Assembly (NCBI RefSeq): GCF_020217465.1
Contig: NZ_CP084115.1
Location: 1-64,000, forward strand
Origin: Cobetia amphilecti
GTDB lineage: Bacteria; Pseudomonadota; Gammaproteobacteria; Pseudomonadales; Halomonadaceae
Length of the DNA: 64,000 bases
Reading direction: 5' to 3'
Shown here: positions 32,063 through 42,103 of the stretch, one piece after another
How the letters are laid out: the number at the start of each line of letters is the position of its first letter
Position numbering within the stretch: position 1 is the first letter of the stretch
Notes under the pieces: model-generated
What the model was told of the DNA's origin: nothing
What the model saw: only the letters and a program-made list of their open reading frames with translations
The model's database searches: none
Made by a program: the position numbers and the translations under genes

Positions 32063-32704
32063 ATGGCGATCATCAACGATACCTTCGACTTCTCGCTCGT
32101 CGCAGACCACTTCCTGGCTCACGGCAGCCTCAACAATCCCTCCTTCCTCGATGGTCAGCTGGTAGCCGCACTGGCGCTGGATGACATCAGTGCCGAGGAT
32201 TGGCTGGCGCGCGTCTGCGCCTCGCTGGGGGTCGAGCAACCGGCCACGCGTGAGGCCGGTGAAGTCTTCCTCACCTGGCGCACGCGCAATCAGGAGCGTC
32301 TGGCCGCCAGCGAGATGAGCTTCGAGCCGCTGCTGCCGGATGACATGTTCTCGCTGGCCGAACGTGGTCAGAGCCTGCGCGAATGGACGCTGGGCTTCCA
32401 GGAAGAGCTGGCCGGTGCCGATGACGATGTCCGTAGTGGCTGGAGTCAGGCGCTCAAGGATGCGCTGAGCGATGTCGAAGCCATCTCGAGCGGCCTCGCC
32501 AATGCCGAAGACCTCGACGACGACAACGCCGAGGACGAGGCCGACCTGTTCGCGCTGGCTGACCATGTGCGCATGGCGGCCTTGCTGCTTTACACCGAGC
32601 AGCACCCGGGCAACCCGGACGTCGAGAAGCCCAGCGATGACCAGCTGCCGGAAGGCGGTCTCGAGGGTAGCCTCGGCGTCAGCTCACGTACCGATACCCA
32701 CTGA
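32063..32704 (+). CDS. ygfB: UPF0149 family protein YgfB
   Basis: A 213-residue acidic helical protein. The pattern HGSLNNPSFLDGQLVAALAL, FTLGFQEEL-like EWTLGFQEELAG and the C-terminal ADHVRMAALLLYTEQHP is that of YgfB. The SecA-type cysteine zinc tail found in some UPF0149 proteins is absent. In Pseudomonas, YgfB homologues affect ampDh3 expression; a similar job here is inference. It precedes pepP-ubiH-ubiI, as in Escherichia. Confidence 0.9.
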   Translation: MAIINDTFDFSLVADHFLAHGSLNNPSFLDGQLVAALALDDISAEDWLARVCASLGVEQPATREAGEVFLTWRTRNQERLAASEMSFEPLLPDDMFSLAERGQSLREWTLGFQEELAGADDDVRSGWSQALKDALSDVEAISSGLANAEDLDDDNAEDEADLFALADHVRMAALLLYTEQHPGNPDVEKPSDDQLPEGGLEGSLGVSSRTDTH

Positions 32705-32838
32705 ATCGATGGTCACCCACCGCTTGCGCCGCGTCTGATGCAAGGCTGGTACAAGAGGGCGGGTGACCCCATCTACAGCATCACGCCTGTTTGTCACTCG
32801 AACGCGCCATGCTCGGCGGGTTCTCGACGGAGATTGCC

Positions 32839-34182
32839 ATGACTGCCCCAGCCATCCTGCCCGCACCTGCTGCCCTGACGGCAGAGGATTTTCGTGCACG
32901 CCGCCAGCGCCTGATCGCGCAGCTGCCGCAGGGGGCTGCCGCATTGGTGGTCTCGTCGGGCCTGGCCCAGCGCAACCGCGACAGTGAATACAACTTCCGT
33001 CAGAACAGCGACTTCCACTATCTGACCGGCTGGCCGGAACCCGAGGCCGCCTTGCTGTTGCTGCCCGGGCGCGCCGAAGGGGAGAGCGTGCTGTTCTGTC
33101 AGGAGAAGGACCCGCTGGCCGAAGCCTGGACCGGCATCCGCATCGGCGCCGAGGGTGCCGTCGCCACGGCAGGCTTCGATCAGGCCTTCACCAATGAGGC
33201 CCGTGATGAGGTGATGGCCAGCCTGCTGGATGGCCGCGAGCGTCTCTATGTGCTGTTCGAGGATGACGAAGCCCTGGCGCTGGCTCAAGCGCTGCGCGAT
33301 GAGCTGGCCGCCGCGGTGCGTCGCGGAGCACGGCCGCCGGCCGCCTTCGAGGATCTCGCGCCGCTGCTGCATGAGCAGCGCCTGATCAAGGATGAGCGTG
33401 AGCTGGCACTGATGCGCCACGCCGCCGAGATTTCCGCGCGCGCGCATGTGCGTGCGATGCAGATCAGCCGTCCCGGCCTGCACGAGTATCATCTGCAGGC
33501 CGAGATCGAGCATGAATTCCAGTGGCAGGGGGCGCCGGCTCCGGCCTACACCAGCATCGTCGGGGCGGGTGTGAATGCCTGTGTGCTGCACTACATCGAG
33601 AATCGCGCGCCGCTGGAGGATGGTCAGCTGGTGCTGATCGATGCCGGCGCCGAGTACGCCCTCTATGCCGGCGACATCACGCGTACCTTCCCGGTCAATG
33701 GCCGCTTCAGTGAGCCGCAGCGCCGTCTGTACGAGATCGTGCTCAAGGCGCAGGAGCGTGCGGTGGCCGCCGTGGTACCGGGTGCAACGTTGGTGGGCAT
33801 TCACCAACAGGTGGTGCATGACCTGACCACGGGGCTGGTCGAGCTGGGCCTGTTGCAGGGCGAGGTCGAGGAATTGATCAGCAGCGATGCCTACCGTCGC
33901 TTCTATCTGCACTCCACCTCGCATTGGCTGGGGCTGGATGTGCACGACGTGGGCAGCTATCGCGAAGCGGGTGAGCCACGTCCGCTGGTGCCGGGCATGG
34001 TGCTGACCATCGAGCCGGGCCTCTACATTCCGCAGGACGGCGACATTCCTGTCGAATATCGCGGCATCGGCATTCGCATCGAGGACGACGTCGCGGTGAC
34101 TGCCGCGGGCCACGAGGTGTTGAGTCATGGCGTGCCCAAGTCCGTCGAGGCCATCGAGGCGCTGATGCGCGCGGAGGCCTGA
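32839..34182 (+). CDS. pepP: Xaa-Pro aminopeptidase P
   Basis: PepP removes N-terminal residues preceding proline. The 447-residue M24 protein starts at ATG 32839 with CGGAG upstream. The N-terminal creatinase-like domain (YNFRQNSDFHYLTGWPEPEA) is followed by the pita-bread fold with the dimetal ligands in LIDAGAEYALYAGDITRTFP, HSTSHWLGLDVHDVG, TIEPGLYIP and GIRIEDDV. The stop is 4 bp before ubiH, so the genes are coupled. Confidence 0.96.
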   Translation: MTAPAILPAPAALTAEDFRARRQRLIAQLPQGAAALVVSSGLAQRNRDSEYNFRQNSDFHYLTGWPEPEAALLLLPGRAEGESVLFCQEKDPLAEAWTGIRIGAEGAVATAGFDQAFTNEARDEVMASLLDGRERLYVLFEDDEALALAQALRDELAAAVRRGARPPAAFEDLAPLLHEQRLIKDERELALMRHAAEISARAHVRAMQISRPGLHEYHLQAEIEHEFQWQGAPAPAYTSIVGAGVNACVLHYIENRAPLEDGQLVLIDAGAEYALYAGDITRTFPVNGRFSEPQRRLYEIVLKAQERAVAAVVPGATLVGIHQQVVHDLTTGLVELGLLQGEVEELISSDAYRRFYLHSTSHWLGLDVHDVGSYREAGEPRPLVPGMVLTIEPGLYIPQDGDIPVEYRGIGIRIEDDVAVTAAGHEVLSHGVPKSVEAIEALMRAEA

Positions 34183-34186
34183 CGCC

Positions 34187-35449
34187 ATGAGCGAGCCTGA
34201 AGCCATGAGCGGGCGTGATGCCGAACACTTCGACATCGTGATCATCGGCGGCGGTCTGGTGGGCGCCAGCCTGGCCTGTGCGCTGGCGCCGCTGATGGCG
34301 CGTGTGGCCGACGAGAAGGGCCTTGAGGCCGCAGCGTTGCGTGTCGCCGTGATCGAGGCCAATGAGCTGCCCGCGGCGACGGCAGACGCCCAGCGCTTTC
34401 AGCCCAGTTTCGATGCACGTGCCAGCGCCATCGCGGCGGGCTCACGCCAGCGGTTCACCGCCTTCGGGGTCTGGGAGGCGATGTGCGAGCACGCCACGCC
34501 GATTCGCACCATCCATGTCAGTGAGCGCGGCCACCTGGGCGCGACCCGCATGCGGGCCTCCGAACTCGAGGTAGCCGCGCTCGGCCACGTGATTCCCAAT
34601 GCCTGGATGGGCCAGGTACTACATCGCCAGCTGGCCGAGCTGCCGCTGGCCTGGTATTGCCCGGCGCGCGTGGCAGAAATCGCCGTCACGGCGCAAGGCC
34701 ATCGCCTCACGCTCGAGGATGGTCGTCTGATCGAGGCTGAGCTGACCGTGCTGGCGGATGGCGGTCGCTCCGGACTCAAGGAGCGCCTCGGCATCCACAG
34801 TGCGGCGCAGGACTATGAGCAGCATGCCTTGATCGCCACGGTGGAGATGAGCCAGCCTCACCAGGGAGTCGCCTACGAGCGCTTCACCAGCGAAGGCCCG
34901 ATGGCGCTGCTGCCGCTGGCCGGCAAGCGCATGGAGCTGGTGTGGACACGCTCGCCCGCGGACACGGGAAGCCTGATGGCGCTGCCCGACAGCGACTTCC
35001 TGCAGGCGCTGCAGCGCGCCTTCGGTGAACGCGCTGGACGCTTTCGCCGCGTCGGGCAACGCCACGCCTATCCGCTGTCGTTGGTGCGTGCCAGCGAGGG
35101 CACGCGTCCCGGCCTTGCGGTGCTCGGCAATGCCGCCCACGCCCTGCACCCGGTGGCAGGGCAGGGCTTCAATCTGGCGCTGCGCGGCGTGACCGACCTG
35201 GTCGCGGCCATCGAGGCGGGCCTGACGCGTGGCGAGTCGCCGGGGGCCACCAGTGTGCTGAGTGACTTCGAGGAACGGCGCGGCGCGGATCGCGACAATG
35301 TGGTGCTTTTCAGCGATGGCCTGATCCGTCTGTTCGGGGTCGAGAGTCGTTGGCTGGGGCATGCACGGGCAGCGGGCCTGATCGGGCTCAATCTGGTCTC
35401 GCCGCTCAAGCGCCTGTTGGCCAGACGCTCGATGGGCATTGAACGCTGA
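34187..35449 (+). CDS. ubiH: 2-octaprenyl-6-methoxyphenol hydroxylase
   Basis: A flavoprotein monooxygenase of ubiquinone synthesis. The 420-residue protein has the FAD motif DIVIIGGGLVGASLACAL, the middle motif LTVLADGGRSGLKERLG and the C-terminal GNAAHALHPVAGQGFNLALRG. GGAGG nine bases before ATG 34187 lies inside the end of pepP. A 204-bp gap with two tandem-repeat arrays separates it from ubiI; in most genomes the pair is tightly packed. Confidence 0.94.
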   Translation: MSEPEAMSGRDAEHFDIVIIGGGLVGASLACALAPLMARVADEKGLEAAALRVAVIEANELPAATADAQRFQPSFDARASAIAAGSRQRFTAFGVWEAMCEHATPIRTIHVSERGHLGATRMRASELEVAALGHVIPNAWMGQVLHRQLAELPLAWYCPARVAEIAVTAQGHRLTLEDGRLIEAELTVLADGGRSGLKERLGIHSAAQDYEQHALIATVEMSQPHQGVAYERFTSEGPMALLPLAGKRMELVWTRSPADTGSLMALPDSDFLQALQRAFGERAGRFRRVGQRHAYPLSLVRASEGTRPGLAVLGNAAHALHPVAGQGFNLALRGVTDLVAAIEAGLTRGESPGATSVLSDFEERRGADRDNVVLFSDGLIRLFGVESRWLGHARAAGLIGLNLVSPLKRLLARRSMGIER

Positions 35450-35498
35450 GGTTGGTGGGTGCTCGCTGACTTGGCTCGTGGGCAGAGCCTCGCAGGCA

Positions 35499-35526
35499 GG
35501 GCGTCACTGACAGGGCGTCACTGACA
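35499..35526. repeat. Two perfect 14-bp tandem repeats between ubiH and ubiI
   Basis: Unit GGGCGTCACTGACA occurs twice head to tail, 49 bp beyond the ubiH stop. Confidence 0.75.
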
Positions 35527-35556
35527 GCGCCTTGGTGTCGAGCCACGCGACGGGGC

Positions 35557-35647
35557 TTCGAGATCAGGGCACGAGATTGGTCTTCGAGATCAGGCTACGA
35601 GACAGAACTACGAGACAGAACTACGAGACAGAACTTCGAGACAGGGA
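35557..35647. repeat. Seven 13-bp tandem repeats carrying the ubiI ribosome-binding site
   Basis: Seven units with 13-bp spacing; units 4-6 are perfect copies of TACGAGACAGAAC and the others diverge (TTCGAGATCAGG type). The final unit (35635-35647) contains the GGGAG that serves as the ribosome-binding site of ubiI, 6 bases from its ATG. Confidence 0.8.
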
Positions 35648-35653
35648 GCAGGC

Positions 35654-36979
35654 ATGAAGGACGGTCGATCAGCAGGTAGCGCACATGACGCCGATGTCGC
35701 CATCGTCGGTGCCGGTATCGTCGGTGCCACCCTGGCGCTGCTGCTGGGGCAGGCGGGACTGCGGGTCATGCTGGTCGAGGGGCGTGAGTCCGCGACCCGC
35801 TGGCAGCCAGATAGTGCCCCCGAGCCACGGGTGAGTGCATTGACGCCGGTCTCTCAGCAGCTGTTGAGCGGTCTGGGTGTGTGGCCGACGATCGCCGCCA
35901 GTCGCTTGATGCCCTATACCGGCATGCAGGTGTGGGACGCAGAGGGCAATGGCGAGATCCAGTTCAGTGCCGAGGACAGCGGTGTGCCGGTGCTGGGGCA
36001 TATCGTCGAGAACCGGGTCACGCTCGCCGCGCTGGAGCAGGCCATCGATGCCTGCCCGGCAATCACGCGCTGCTTCGGGGCGCGTGTGGCAGGCATGGCA
36101 CTGCCACGCTCAGGCGCTACATCAGTAGTGAATGCTTACCAACTAGATGAGGCGGAAGCGACCAGCCTGACGCTGACCGATGGCCGGACAGTCACCGCGG
36201 CGCTGGTGGTCGCGGCGGATGGTGCGCGCTCACGGCTGCGCGAGCTGGCCGGGATCGCCACGCGGGAACACGACACCGGCCAGGTCGCGCTGGTGGCCAC
36301 GGTGCGCACCGAACTCGCGCATCAGGCCGTCGCGCGTCAGCGCTTCCTGCCGACCGGGCCGCTGGCCTTCCTGCCACTGGCCGTCAATGACGCCCTGGCT
36401 CAGCCGGCCGAGGGAGCCTCGGCCGCAGAACGGCATTGCTCCATCGTGTGGTCGACCACGCCAGAGGAGGCCGAGCGGCTGCTGGCACTGTCACCGGCGG
36501 CATTCTGTAGTGAGCTGGAAGACGCCTTTGAAGGTCAGCTCGGCGCCATCGAATGGGCGAGTGAGCGCTTCAGTTTCCCGCTGCATCAGCGCCACGCCGA
36601 AGACTATGTGCTGCCGGGGCTGGCGCTGGTAGGGGATGCTGCGCATGCCATTCACCCGCTGGCAGGCCAGGGCGTCAATCTGGGTTTGATGGACGTGGCG
36701 GTGTTGGCAGACGAGCTGCTGGCAGGACATCGCCGCGGGGTGGCGCTTGGCGACGAGCGCTGGCTGGCGCGCTATCGCCGCCGGCGTCGCAGCGACAATG
36801 CCATGATGCTCAAGATGATGGATGGCTTCCGGCTGTTGTTCGGCAGTCGTCAGCCGGGCGTGCGGCTGCTGCGCAACTTCGGGCTTGGTTTCGTCGACGG
36901 CCAGGGCGAGTTGAAGCGTATCCTGATGCGTCAGGCGATGGGGCAGCGGGGTGAGTTGCCCGCCAGCTGCAAGCCGTAA
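35654..36979 (+). CDS. ubiI: FAD-dependent hydroxylase of ubiquinone synthesis, UbiI type
   Basis: The second hydroxylase of the pepP-ubiH-ubiI unit, 441 residues. Features are the FAD motif DVAIVGAGIVGATLALLLGQ, LVVAADGARSRLRELAG and VGDAAHAIHPLAGQGVNLGL, with a C-terminal FGLGFVDGQGELKR helix. It is likely the C5-hydroxylase (UbiI, formerly VisC); UbiF/UbiH paralogues share these motifs, so the position-specific assignment relies on gene order. Confidence 0.88.
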   Translation: MKDGRSAGSAHDADVAIVGAGIVGATLALLLGQAGLRVMLVEGRESATRWQPDSAPEPRVSALTPVSQQLLSGLGVWPTIAASRLMPYTGMQVWDAEGNGEIQFSAEDSGVPVLGHIVENRVTLAALEQAIDACPAITRCFGARVAGMALPRSGATSVVNAYQLDEAEATSLTLTDGRTVTAALVVAADGARSRLRELAGIATREHDTGQVALVATVRTELAHQAVARQRFLPTGPLAFLPLAVNDALAQPAEGASAAERHCSIVWSTTPEEAERLLALSPAAFCSELEDAFEGQLGAIEWASERFSFPLHQRHAEDYVLPGLALVGDAAHAIHPLAGQGVNLGLMDVAVLADELLAGHRRGVALGDERWLARYRRRRRSDNAMMLKMMDGFRLLFGSRQPGVRLLRNFGLGFVDGQGELKRILMRQAMGQRGELPASCKP

Positions 36980-37114
36980 CAAGAGTGAAGGTGATGTAGT
37001 ATATGACCTGCCGGGTATGTGAGTGCCAACTATCATTGCTTGGGCGCAGGATTGGCCGATCGCCGCCACACAGCGCTATATATCTCCATACAAGTGCGCA
37101 TGTCATGCCCCCTG

Positions 37115-37154
37115 CAACGACAAGGCCCCGCCATCTGGCGGGGCCTTGTCGTTG
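37115..37154. terminator. Hairpin between convergent ubiI and ctpA
   Basis: A 19-bp perfect stem (37115-37133 with 37136-37154), minimal loop, but without a clear T-run. Likely a bidirectional 3' end structure. Confidence 0.65.
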
Positions 37155-37187
37155 TGGCCTGATGATCAAACGATCATGGCGTAATGC

Positions 37188-38582
37188 TTACTCGTCGCTT
37201 GTGGGCACGGTGGCCTTGAGCGCCGCGCTGCGCCCCAGCACGTTCATGCCCTTGAGCAGATTGAGCGCCTCACCCAGCTGATAGTCGCTTTCCGCCACTA
37301 CCGGGCTGTCGGGTGCCTTGCTGCTGGCGGATTCGCTGGCGGCGTTGGCATTGTCGAGGCGCCCGTCGAGGTCTGCCTCGCGCACGCTGAAGTCACGTCG
37401 CGTGTCGCGCTCGAGACGGCCTCGCACGACCTCGACATCCGGGCGAATGCCCTCGGCCTGGATCGAACGTCCGCTGGGCGTGAAGTAGAGCGCGGTGGTC
37501 AGCTTGAGCCCATCGCCATTGCCCAGCGGCATCACCGTCTGGACCGAGCCCTTGCCGAAGCTGTCGGTGCCCATGATGATGGCGCGGTGTTGATCCTGCA
37601 GCGCGCCGGACACGATTTCCGCGGCCGAGGCCGTGCCGCCATTGATCAGCACCACCAGCGGGGTGTCGCCCGCCGGGGTATCGGGCTTGGCCGAGAAAGA
37701 CAGCTCGCTGTCGGGCAGGCGGCCTTCGGTGTAGACGATGCGGCCGCTGGACAGGAACAGGTCACTGATCTCGACGGCGGCCGAGAGAAGCCCGCCGGGG
37801 TTGTTGCGCAGATCCAGCACCAGCCCCTTGAGCGGCTCGCCATCGTTGTCTTCCCGCAGCCTGGCCAGCGCCGTGTGGGCCTCGTCACCGGTCGCGCTCT
37901 GGAACTGGCTGATGCGCAGATAGCCATAGCCCGGGTCCAGCAGGCGCTGACTGACGCTGCTGCTCTTGATGATGGCCCGCTCCAGCACCACTTCGCGCGG
38001 CATGTCGGCGCCCTCGGACAGAATCAGCAGCCGAATGCGTGAGCCTGCCTCACCGCGCATCAACTTGACCGACTCCGACATCGACAGGCCGTCCAGCGGC
38101 GTATTGTCGATCTTGAGGATGACGTCTCGCGGCTGCAGGCCCGCACGCGCCGCCGGGGTGTCGTCGATGGGGGCGATGACGGTCAGCTGGCCATCGTCGC
38201 CGGTGCCGACCTCGATACCGATGCCGCCAAACTCGCCATCGGTATTCTCGCGCAGGTCCTGCCAGTCTTCCTGATCCAGATAGGCGGAGTGCGGGTCCAG
38301 CCCTTCGAGCATGCCGCGCATGGCATTCTTGAGCAGCGTGCGGTCATCGACCTGATCGACGTAGGTGCGCTTGATGCGCTCGAAGACCTCGGCGAAGGTG
38401 CGCAGCTCATCCAGCGGCAGGTCCGTGCCCTGGCGGGCATCCTGAGCGCTGTCGGCCGGTGAGGTGACATCTTCTGCACTGGCCGGCAGTCCGCCACCCA
38501 GCAGGGCAAGGCTCAGCGGCACGCTGACCGCCAGCTGACGCAGGCGGCGCGGGGCAGGACGGAACGGCGACATTGCAGACAT
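37188..38582 (-). CDS. ctpA: Carboxy-terminal processing protease (S41 family)
   Basis: A periplasmic serine protease with an N-terminal signal peptide (LAVSVPLSLALLGGGLPASA). Order: a helical segment with RTYVDQVDDRTL, a PDZ domain (GGIGIEVGTGDDG ... AARAGLQPRDVILKIDN), then the catalytic core with LVLDLRNNPGGLL, Ser in GGTASAAEIVSGALQD and the partner Lys in GTDSFGKGSVQT. Start at 38582 (AAGGA upstream) gives 464 residues. Next to envC it probably trims hydrolases or their adaptors, as CtpA does in Pseudomonas; the link is inference. Confidence 0.94.
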   Translation of the reverse strand: MSAMSPFRPAPRRLRQLAVSVPLSLALLGGGLPASAEDVTSPADSAQDARQGTDLPLDELRTFAEVFERIKRTYVDQVDDRTLLKNAMRGMLEGLDPHSAYLDQEDWQDLRENTDGEFGGIGIEVGTGDDGQLTVIAPIDDTPAARAGLQPRDVILKIDNTPLDGLSMSESVKLMRGEAGSRIRLLILSEGADMPREVVLERAIIKSSSVSQRLLDPGYGYLRISQFQSATGDEAHTALARLREDNDGEPLKGLVLDLRNNPGGLLSAAVEISDLFLSSGRIVYTEGRLPDSELSFSAKPDTPAGDTPLVVLINGGTASAAEIVSGALQDQHRAIIMGTDSFGKGSVQTVMPLGNGDGLKLTTALYFTPSGRSIQAEGIRPDVEVVRGRLERDTRRDFSVREADLDGRLDNANAASESASSKAPDSPVVAESDYQLGEALNLLKGMNVLGRSAALKATVPTSDE

Positions 38583-38808
38583 GCGATTTCCTTCTCGACG
38601 GATACTGACTCGACTGGTACCGAAATGCGCTGAGCGCCGGGGCCGGATGTCGAGGCATGGCAGGGGGAACACCGCCCAGCATGCTCGCAGTCACAGGCTA
38701 CTGCGAGCATATCCCGCGCGAGTGCCTGGCGACTAGCCCGCTGGCTAGCGGTGGCATTCAGCGCTGGCTGACAATCAGGCGATGCGTGAGGTGCCGCTGC
38801 CAGACACT

Positions 38809-40110
38809 TCAGCGGCGCGAGAGCCAGCGACTCGGGTCTGTCGGCTGACCGCTGCGGCGCACTTCGAAATAGAGCGCCGGGCCATCACGCCCGCCGCTGC
38901 TGCCGACACTGCCCAGCTGCTGGCCGCGTGACAGGCTGTCGCCCGGGCCTACGCTGAAGCTTGCCAGGTGGGCGTAGAGCGTCAGCACGTTGTCACCGTG
39001 ATCGAGTATCAGCAGGTTGCCATAGCCGCGCATCCAGTCCGCGAAGACCACGCGACCGGCGTGCGGCGCCGTGACGGCGGTACCCTGCGTCGCGCGAATC
39101 AGCACGCCATCACGGTTGACGCCCTCGCCACGTCCATAGGCGGAGATCACCTTGCCCGGCGCCGGCCAATCCATCTTGCCCATCGCACGCGTGATGCGGG
39201 TCCTGGGGGGCGGCGCGCTCTTGATCGACTTGAGGCGCTTCTCGAGGGTCTGGATCAGCTGATTGGCATGCGCGCGGTCCTGGTCCAGTTCGGCGATCTT
39301 CGCCTCATGGCTGGCATAGCGCGCATCCAGCTTGCGCAGCAGGGCGGCGCGTTCATTCTGTTGCGCGATCAGCTGACTGGCCTGCCGCTTGAGGCCTGCC
39401 TGCACGTCATCCAGGCGTGTCTGGCGAGCCAGCAGTTGTGCGCGGGTGTCGGCCAGTGACTGGTTCAGCTCGGCCAGGCGCTCCAGCGCCGCACGCCGTG
39501 ATTCGCTCAGATGGTTCAGATAGACCTGCAGGCGCTCAAGACGTGCGGGATCATCCTGGTTGAGCAGCAATTTCAGTTCAGGCTGACGACCGAGGCGATA
39601 GAGGGCGGCCATCTCTTCGGCCACTGCCGCCTTCTGGGCCGTCTGCTGCTGACTGAGGGCTTCACGCTTGCGCGTCAGTGCCACCAGCTGCTGCTTGATG
39701 TCATCGCGCTCATCCTCGAGCTTGCCGGTCTGCTGGCGCGTGGCATTGAGCTGGCGCTCGATCTTCTCCAGCCCGTTGCGGGTGTCGCTGCGCCGCGCTG
39801 CCGTGGCCTTGAGCTCGCCCTGCATCGCCTGGATCTCGCGCTTGAGGCGCTTGAGGTCTTCCTGGGAGGCCTGCTTCTTCTGGGTCAGGGTGGCGGTGTC
39901 GTCAGCGGCCTGCGCGGTGGTCGACACCACGGGGCCGAGTGCCAGCGGGGCGAGACTCAGCAGCCAGGCAGACAGCACAACGCCGGAGACTCGGCTCCGG
40001 CGCTTGAAGATTCGGGGGCGGTCGCCCAGCCCGAGCGGCTTGCTCGGGCTGGGCGAGAGGCACGACGCACCGAAGGGTGCGCCATGCAGCCTGCTATCAG
40101 GCCTCGGCAT
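38809..40110 (-). CDS. envC: Murein hydrolase activator EnvC
   Basis: A periplasmic coiled-coil protein with a C-terminal LytM (M23) domain that activates amidases at the septum. The signal-like hydrophobic run ([16 protein letters not shown], cleavage near AQA) is followed by a long coiled coil and the LytM domain. In the latter the zinc ligands are missing: GVNRDGVLI replaces GxHxGxD, and ALYFEV replaces HLHFEV, so it is an activator, not an enzyme. The ATG at 40110 overlaps the gpmI stop, and the first 40 residues are doubtful because they span an intergenic-type hairpin. Confidence 0.9.
   Translation of the reverse strand: MPRPDSRLHGAPFGASCLSPSPSKPLGLGDRPRIFKRRSRVSGVVLSAWLLSLAPLALGPVVSTTAQAADDTATLTQKKQASQEDLKRLKREIQAMQGELKATAARRSDTRNGLEKIERQLNATRQQTGKLEDERDDIKQQLVALTRKREALSQQQTAQKAAVAEEMAALYRLGRQPELKLLLNQDDPARLERLQVYLNHLSESRRAALERLAELNQSLADTRAQLLARQTRLDDVQAGLKRQASQLIAQQNERAALLRKLDARYASHEAKIAELDQDRAHANQLIQTLEKRLKSIKSAPPPRTRITRAMGKMDWPAPGKVISAYGRGEGVNRDGVLIRATQGTAVTAPHAGRVVFADWMRGYGNLLILDHGDNVLTLYAHLASFSVGPGDSLSRGQQLGSVGSSGGRDGPALYFEVRRSGQPTDPSRWLSRR
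40022..40056. other. 15-bp hairpin within the annotated envC 5' end
   Basis: Arms 40022-40036 and 40042-40056 pair perfectly around GGCTT. No T-run on the minus strand. It may be a leader structure if envC starts further downstream than 40110. Confidence 0.6.
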
Positions 40111-41659
40111 AATCGACCAGCACCTTGCCATCCATCTCTTCCGGCACCGACTGGCCCATCATGGTCAGCAGGGTCGGGGCGAGATCGCACAGACGCCCGT
40201 CGGCGGCCAGCTTGGCATCGCGCTGCGTCACGTAGATCAGCGGCACCTCGAAGGTGGTGTGCGCGGTCTGCGGATTGCCGGTTTCCGGGTGCACCATCTG
40301 CTCGGCGTTGCCGTGGTCGGCGGTGATCAGGCATTCGCCTCCGACCTTCTCGAGCGCCTCGACCACGCGTGCCACGCACTTGTCGAGGAACTCGACGGCC
40401 TGGACGGCGGCATCGAACTTGCCGGTGTGGCCGACCATGTCGCCGTTGGCGTAGTTGCAGACGATGAGGTCGTAGCCGCCGGACTCGATGGCTTCCACCA
40501 GCTTGTCGGTGACTTCGCCGGCGCTCATTTCCGGCTTCTCGTCGTAGGTCTTCACGTCCTGCGGGGACGGCACGAGGATGCGCGTCTCGCCGGGGTATTC
40601 CTCTTCACGGCCACCGGAGAAGAAGAAGGTGACGTGTGCGTACTTCTCGGTCTCGGCGATGCGCAGCTGGGTCAGGCCACGGTCGGACACGACCTCGCCC
40701 AGGGTGTTGTGCAGCTCGGACGGCGGGAAGGCTGCCGGCGCCGGGATGTCGGCGGCGTACTGGGTCATCATCACCAGGCCGTCGTGGGCCAGCTTGGGCG
40801 GTGTGCGCTCGAAGCCTGCGAAGTCCGGCTCGACGAAGGCGCGGGTCAGCTCGCGGGCACGGTCGGCGCGGAAGTTCATGAAGATGGCCGCATCGCCTTC
40901 CTGCATGGCGACGGAATCGCCGATGCGGGTGGCGGTGACGAATTCATCGGTCTCATCGCGCTCGTAGGCGGCAGCCAGACCGGCGACACCGGTGGCGGCT
41001 TCATGCTCGGCTTCGCCGTTGGCGATCAGGCGGTAGGCCTGCTCGACGCGGTCCCAGCGGTTGTCGCGGTCCAGTGCGAAGTAGCGACCGACCAGCGTGG
41101 CGACACGGCCGTCTTCCAGGCCCAGGCCCGCGAGGTGCTCATCGGCACGCGCGATGGAGGCCTCGGCGCTCTTGGGCGCGGTGTCGCGGCCATCGGTGAT
41201 GGCGTGGATATAGATGCGCTTGGCGCCCCGCTCGGCGGCCAGGTCGGCCATGGCCAGGGTGTGGTCTTCGTGGGAGTGGACACCGCCCGGAGATAGCAGG
41301 CCGATCAGGTGCACGGCACGCCCGGCCTTGACGGCGGCATCGATGGGCGCGGTCAGGATGGCATTGTCCTTGAGGGCATTCTCACGCACCGCCTTGGTGA
41401 TGCGCGTGAAGTCCTGATAGACGATGCGACCGGCACCGAGGTTCATGTGGCCGACTTCGGAGTTGCCCATCTGGCCGTCCGGCAGGCCGACGAAGCCACC
41501 ATCGGTGTGAATCAGTTCGCTGGGATATTCACGACGCAGGCGGTCCATCACCGGCGTGTCGGCGGCGAGGATGGCGTTGTCCTTCTCCTCTTCGCTGTGA
41601 CCGTAGCCGTCCAGAATGATTAGGGCGACGGGACGCGGACCTTGTGCTTGAGCTGCCAT
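40097..41659 (-). CDS. gpmI: 2,3-bisphosphoglycerate-independent phosphoglycerate mutase
   Basis: GpmI interconverts 3- and 2-phosphoglycerate using Mn(II). The 520-residue alkaline-phosphatase-superfamily protein has [18 protein letters not shown] with a metal Asp, the nucleophile Ser in [23 protein letters not shown]-like [11 protein letters not shown], and late [11 protein letters not shown] and [11 protein letters not shown]. Full length. Upstream gene of the gpmI-envC-ctpA unit. Confidence 0.97.
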   Translation of the reverse strand: MAAQAQGPRPVALIILDGYGHSEEEKDNAILAADTPVMDRLRREYPSELIHTDGGFVGLPDGQMGNSEVGHMNLGAGRIVYQDFTRITKAVRENALKDNAILTAPIDAAVKAGRAVHLIGLLSPGGVHSHEDHTLAMADLAAERGAKRIYIHAITDGRDTAPKSAEASIARADEHLAGLGLEDGRVATLVGRYFALDRDNRWDRVEQAYRLIANGEAEHEAATGVAGLAAAYERDETDEFVTATRIGDSVAMQEGDAAIFMNFRADRARELTRAFVEPDFAGFERTPPKLAHDGLVMMTQYAADIPAPAAFPPSELHNTLGEVVSDRGLTQLRIAETEKYAHVTFFFSGGREEEYPGETRILVPSPQDVKTYDEKPEMSAGEVTDKLVEAIESGGYDLIVCNYANGDMVGHTGKFDAAVQAVEFLDKCVARVVEALEKVGGECLITADHGNAEQMVHPETGNPQTAHTTFEVPLIYVTQRDAKLAADGRLCDLAPTLLTMMGQSVPEEMDGKVLVDYAEA

Positions 41660-42012
41660 GACTTCCTCGCTGTGATGACGAATGATCTGGGGTGAGCAGG
41701 GGCCGGGATGACAGGATGATGTTCGACGGGCGACGCATCATGCAGCTGTCATGTCCTGCGGCCATGCTGTGGCGCATCCGTGGGGCAGAACCCTCGGCGG
41801 AAACGACATGTAGTGATAAAACTACCTGCTCGTTCTGCCCTCTATTAGAGGGGTGGTAAGGTGCCGAGTGCAAGTGCCGCAAGTGTATCGCCGGGATTGG
41901 GTTGCGCTATCGGTGGATCGCCCCGGCCCGGCTGAGCTGACAGCAGCCGGCGCATCGCCCGGCTACGCCTTTTTGATGCCATGCAGCGGCATTCATGCTT
42001 GGGCCTGTCATG

Positions 42013-42018
42013 TATAAT
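42013..42018 (+). promoter_or_regulatory. -10 element of the rhodanese/secB promoter
   Basis: A perfect TATAAT preceded by TG lies 86 bp before the rhodanese start in the 444-bp gpmI-rhodanese gap; no good -35 is seen. The gap also holds a small CCCTCT/AGAGGG dyad (41838-41852) on the gpmI side and nothing else recognisable. Confidence 0.55.
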
Positions 42019-42103
42019 GCTGGCTCCGTTACCTCAGGTAGCGGTCTATTTCCTTTGCCGCGTACGCGTCGGCATGCACGTCACAGCGGAGTTAGCCCGT
42101 CTC

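Noticed and set aside
32063-32704. SecA-type zinc-binding tail in YgfB
   Set aside because: No cysteine cluster in the C-terminus; it is the plain UPF0149 form.
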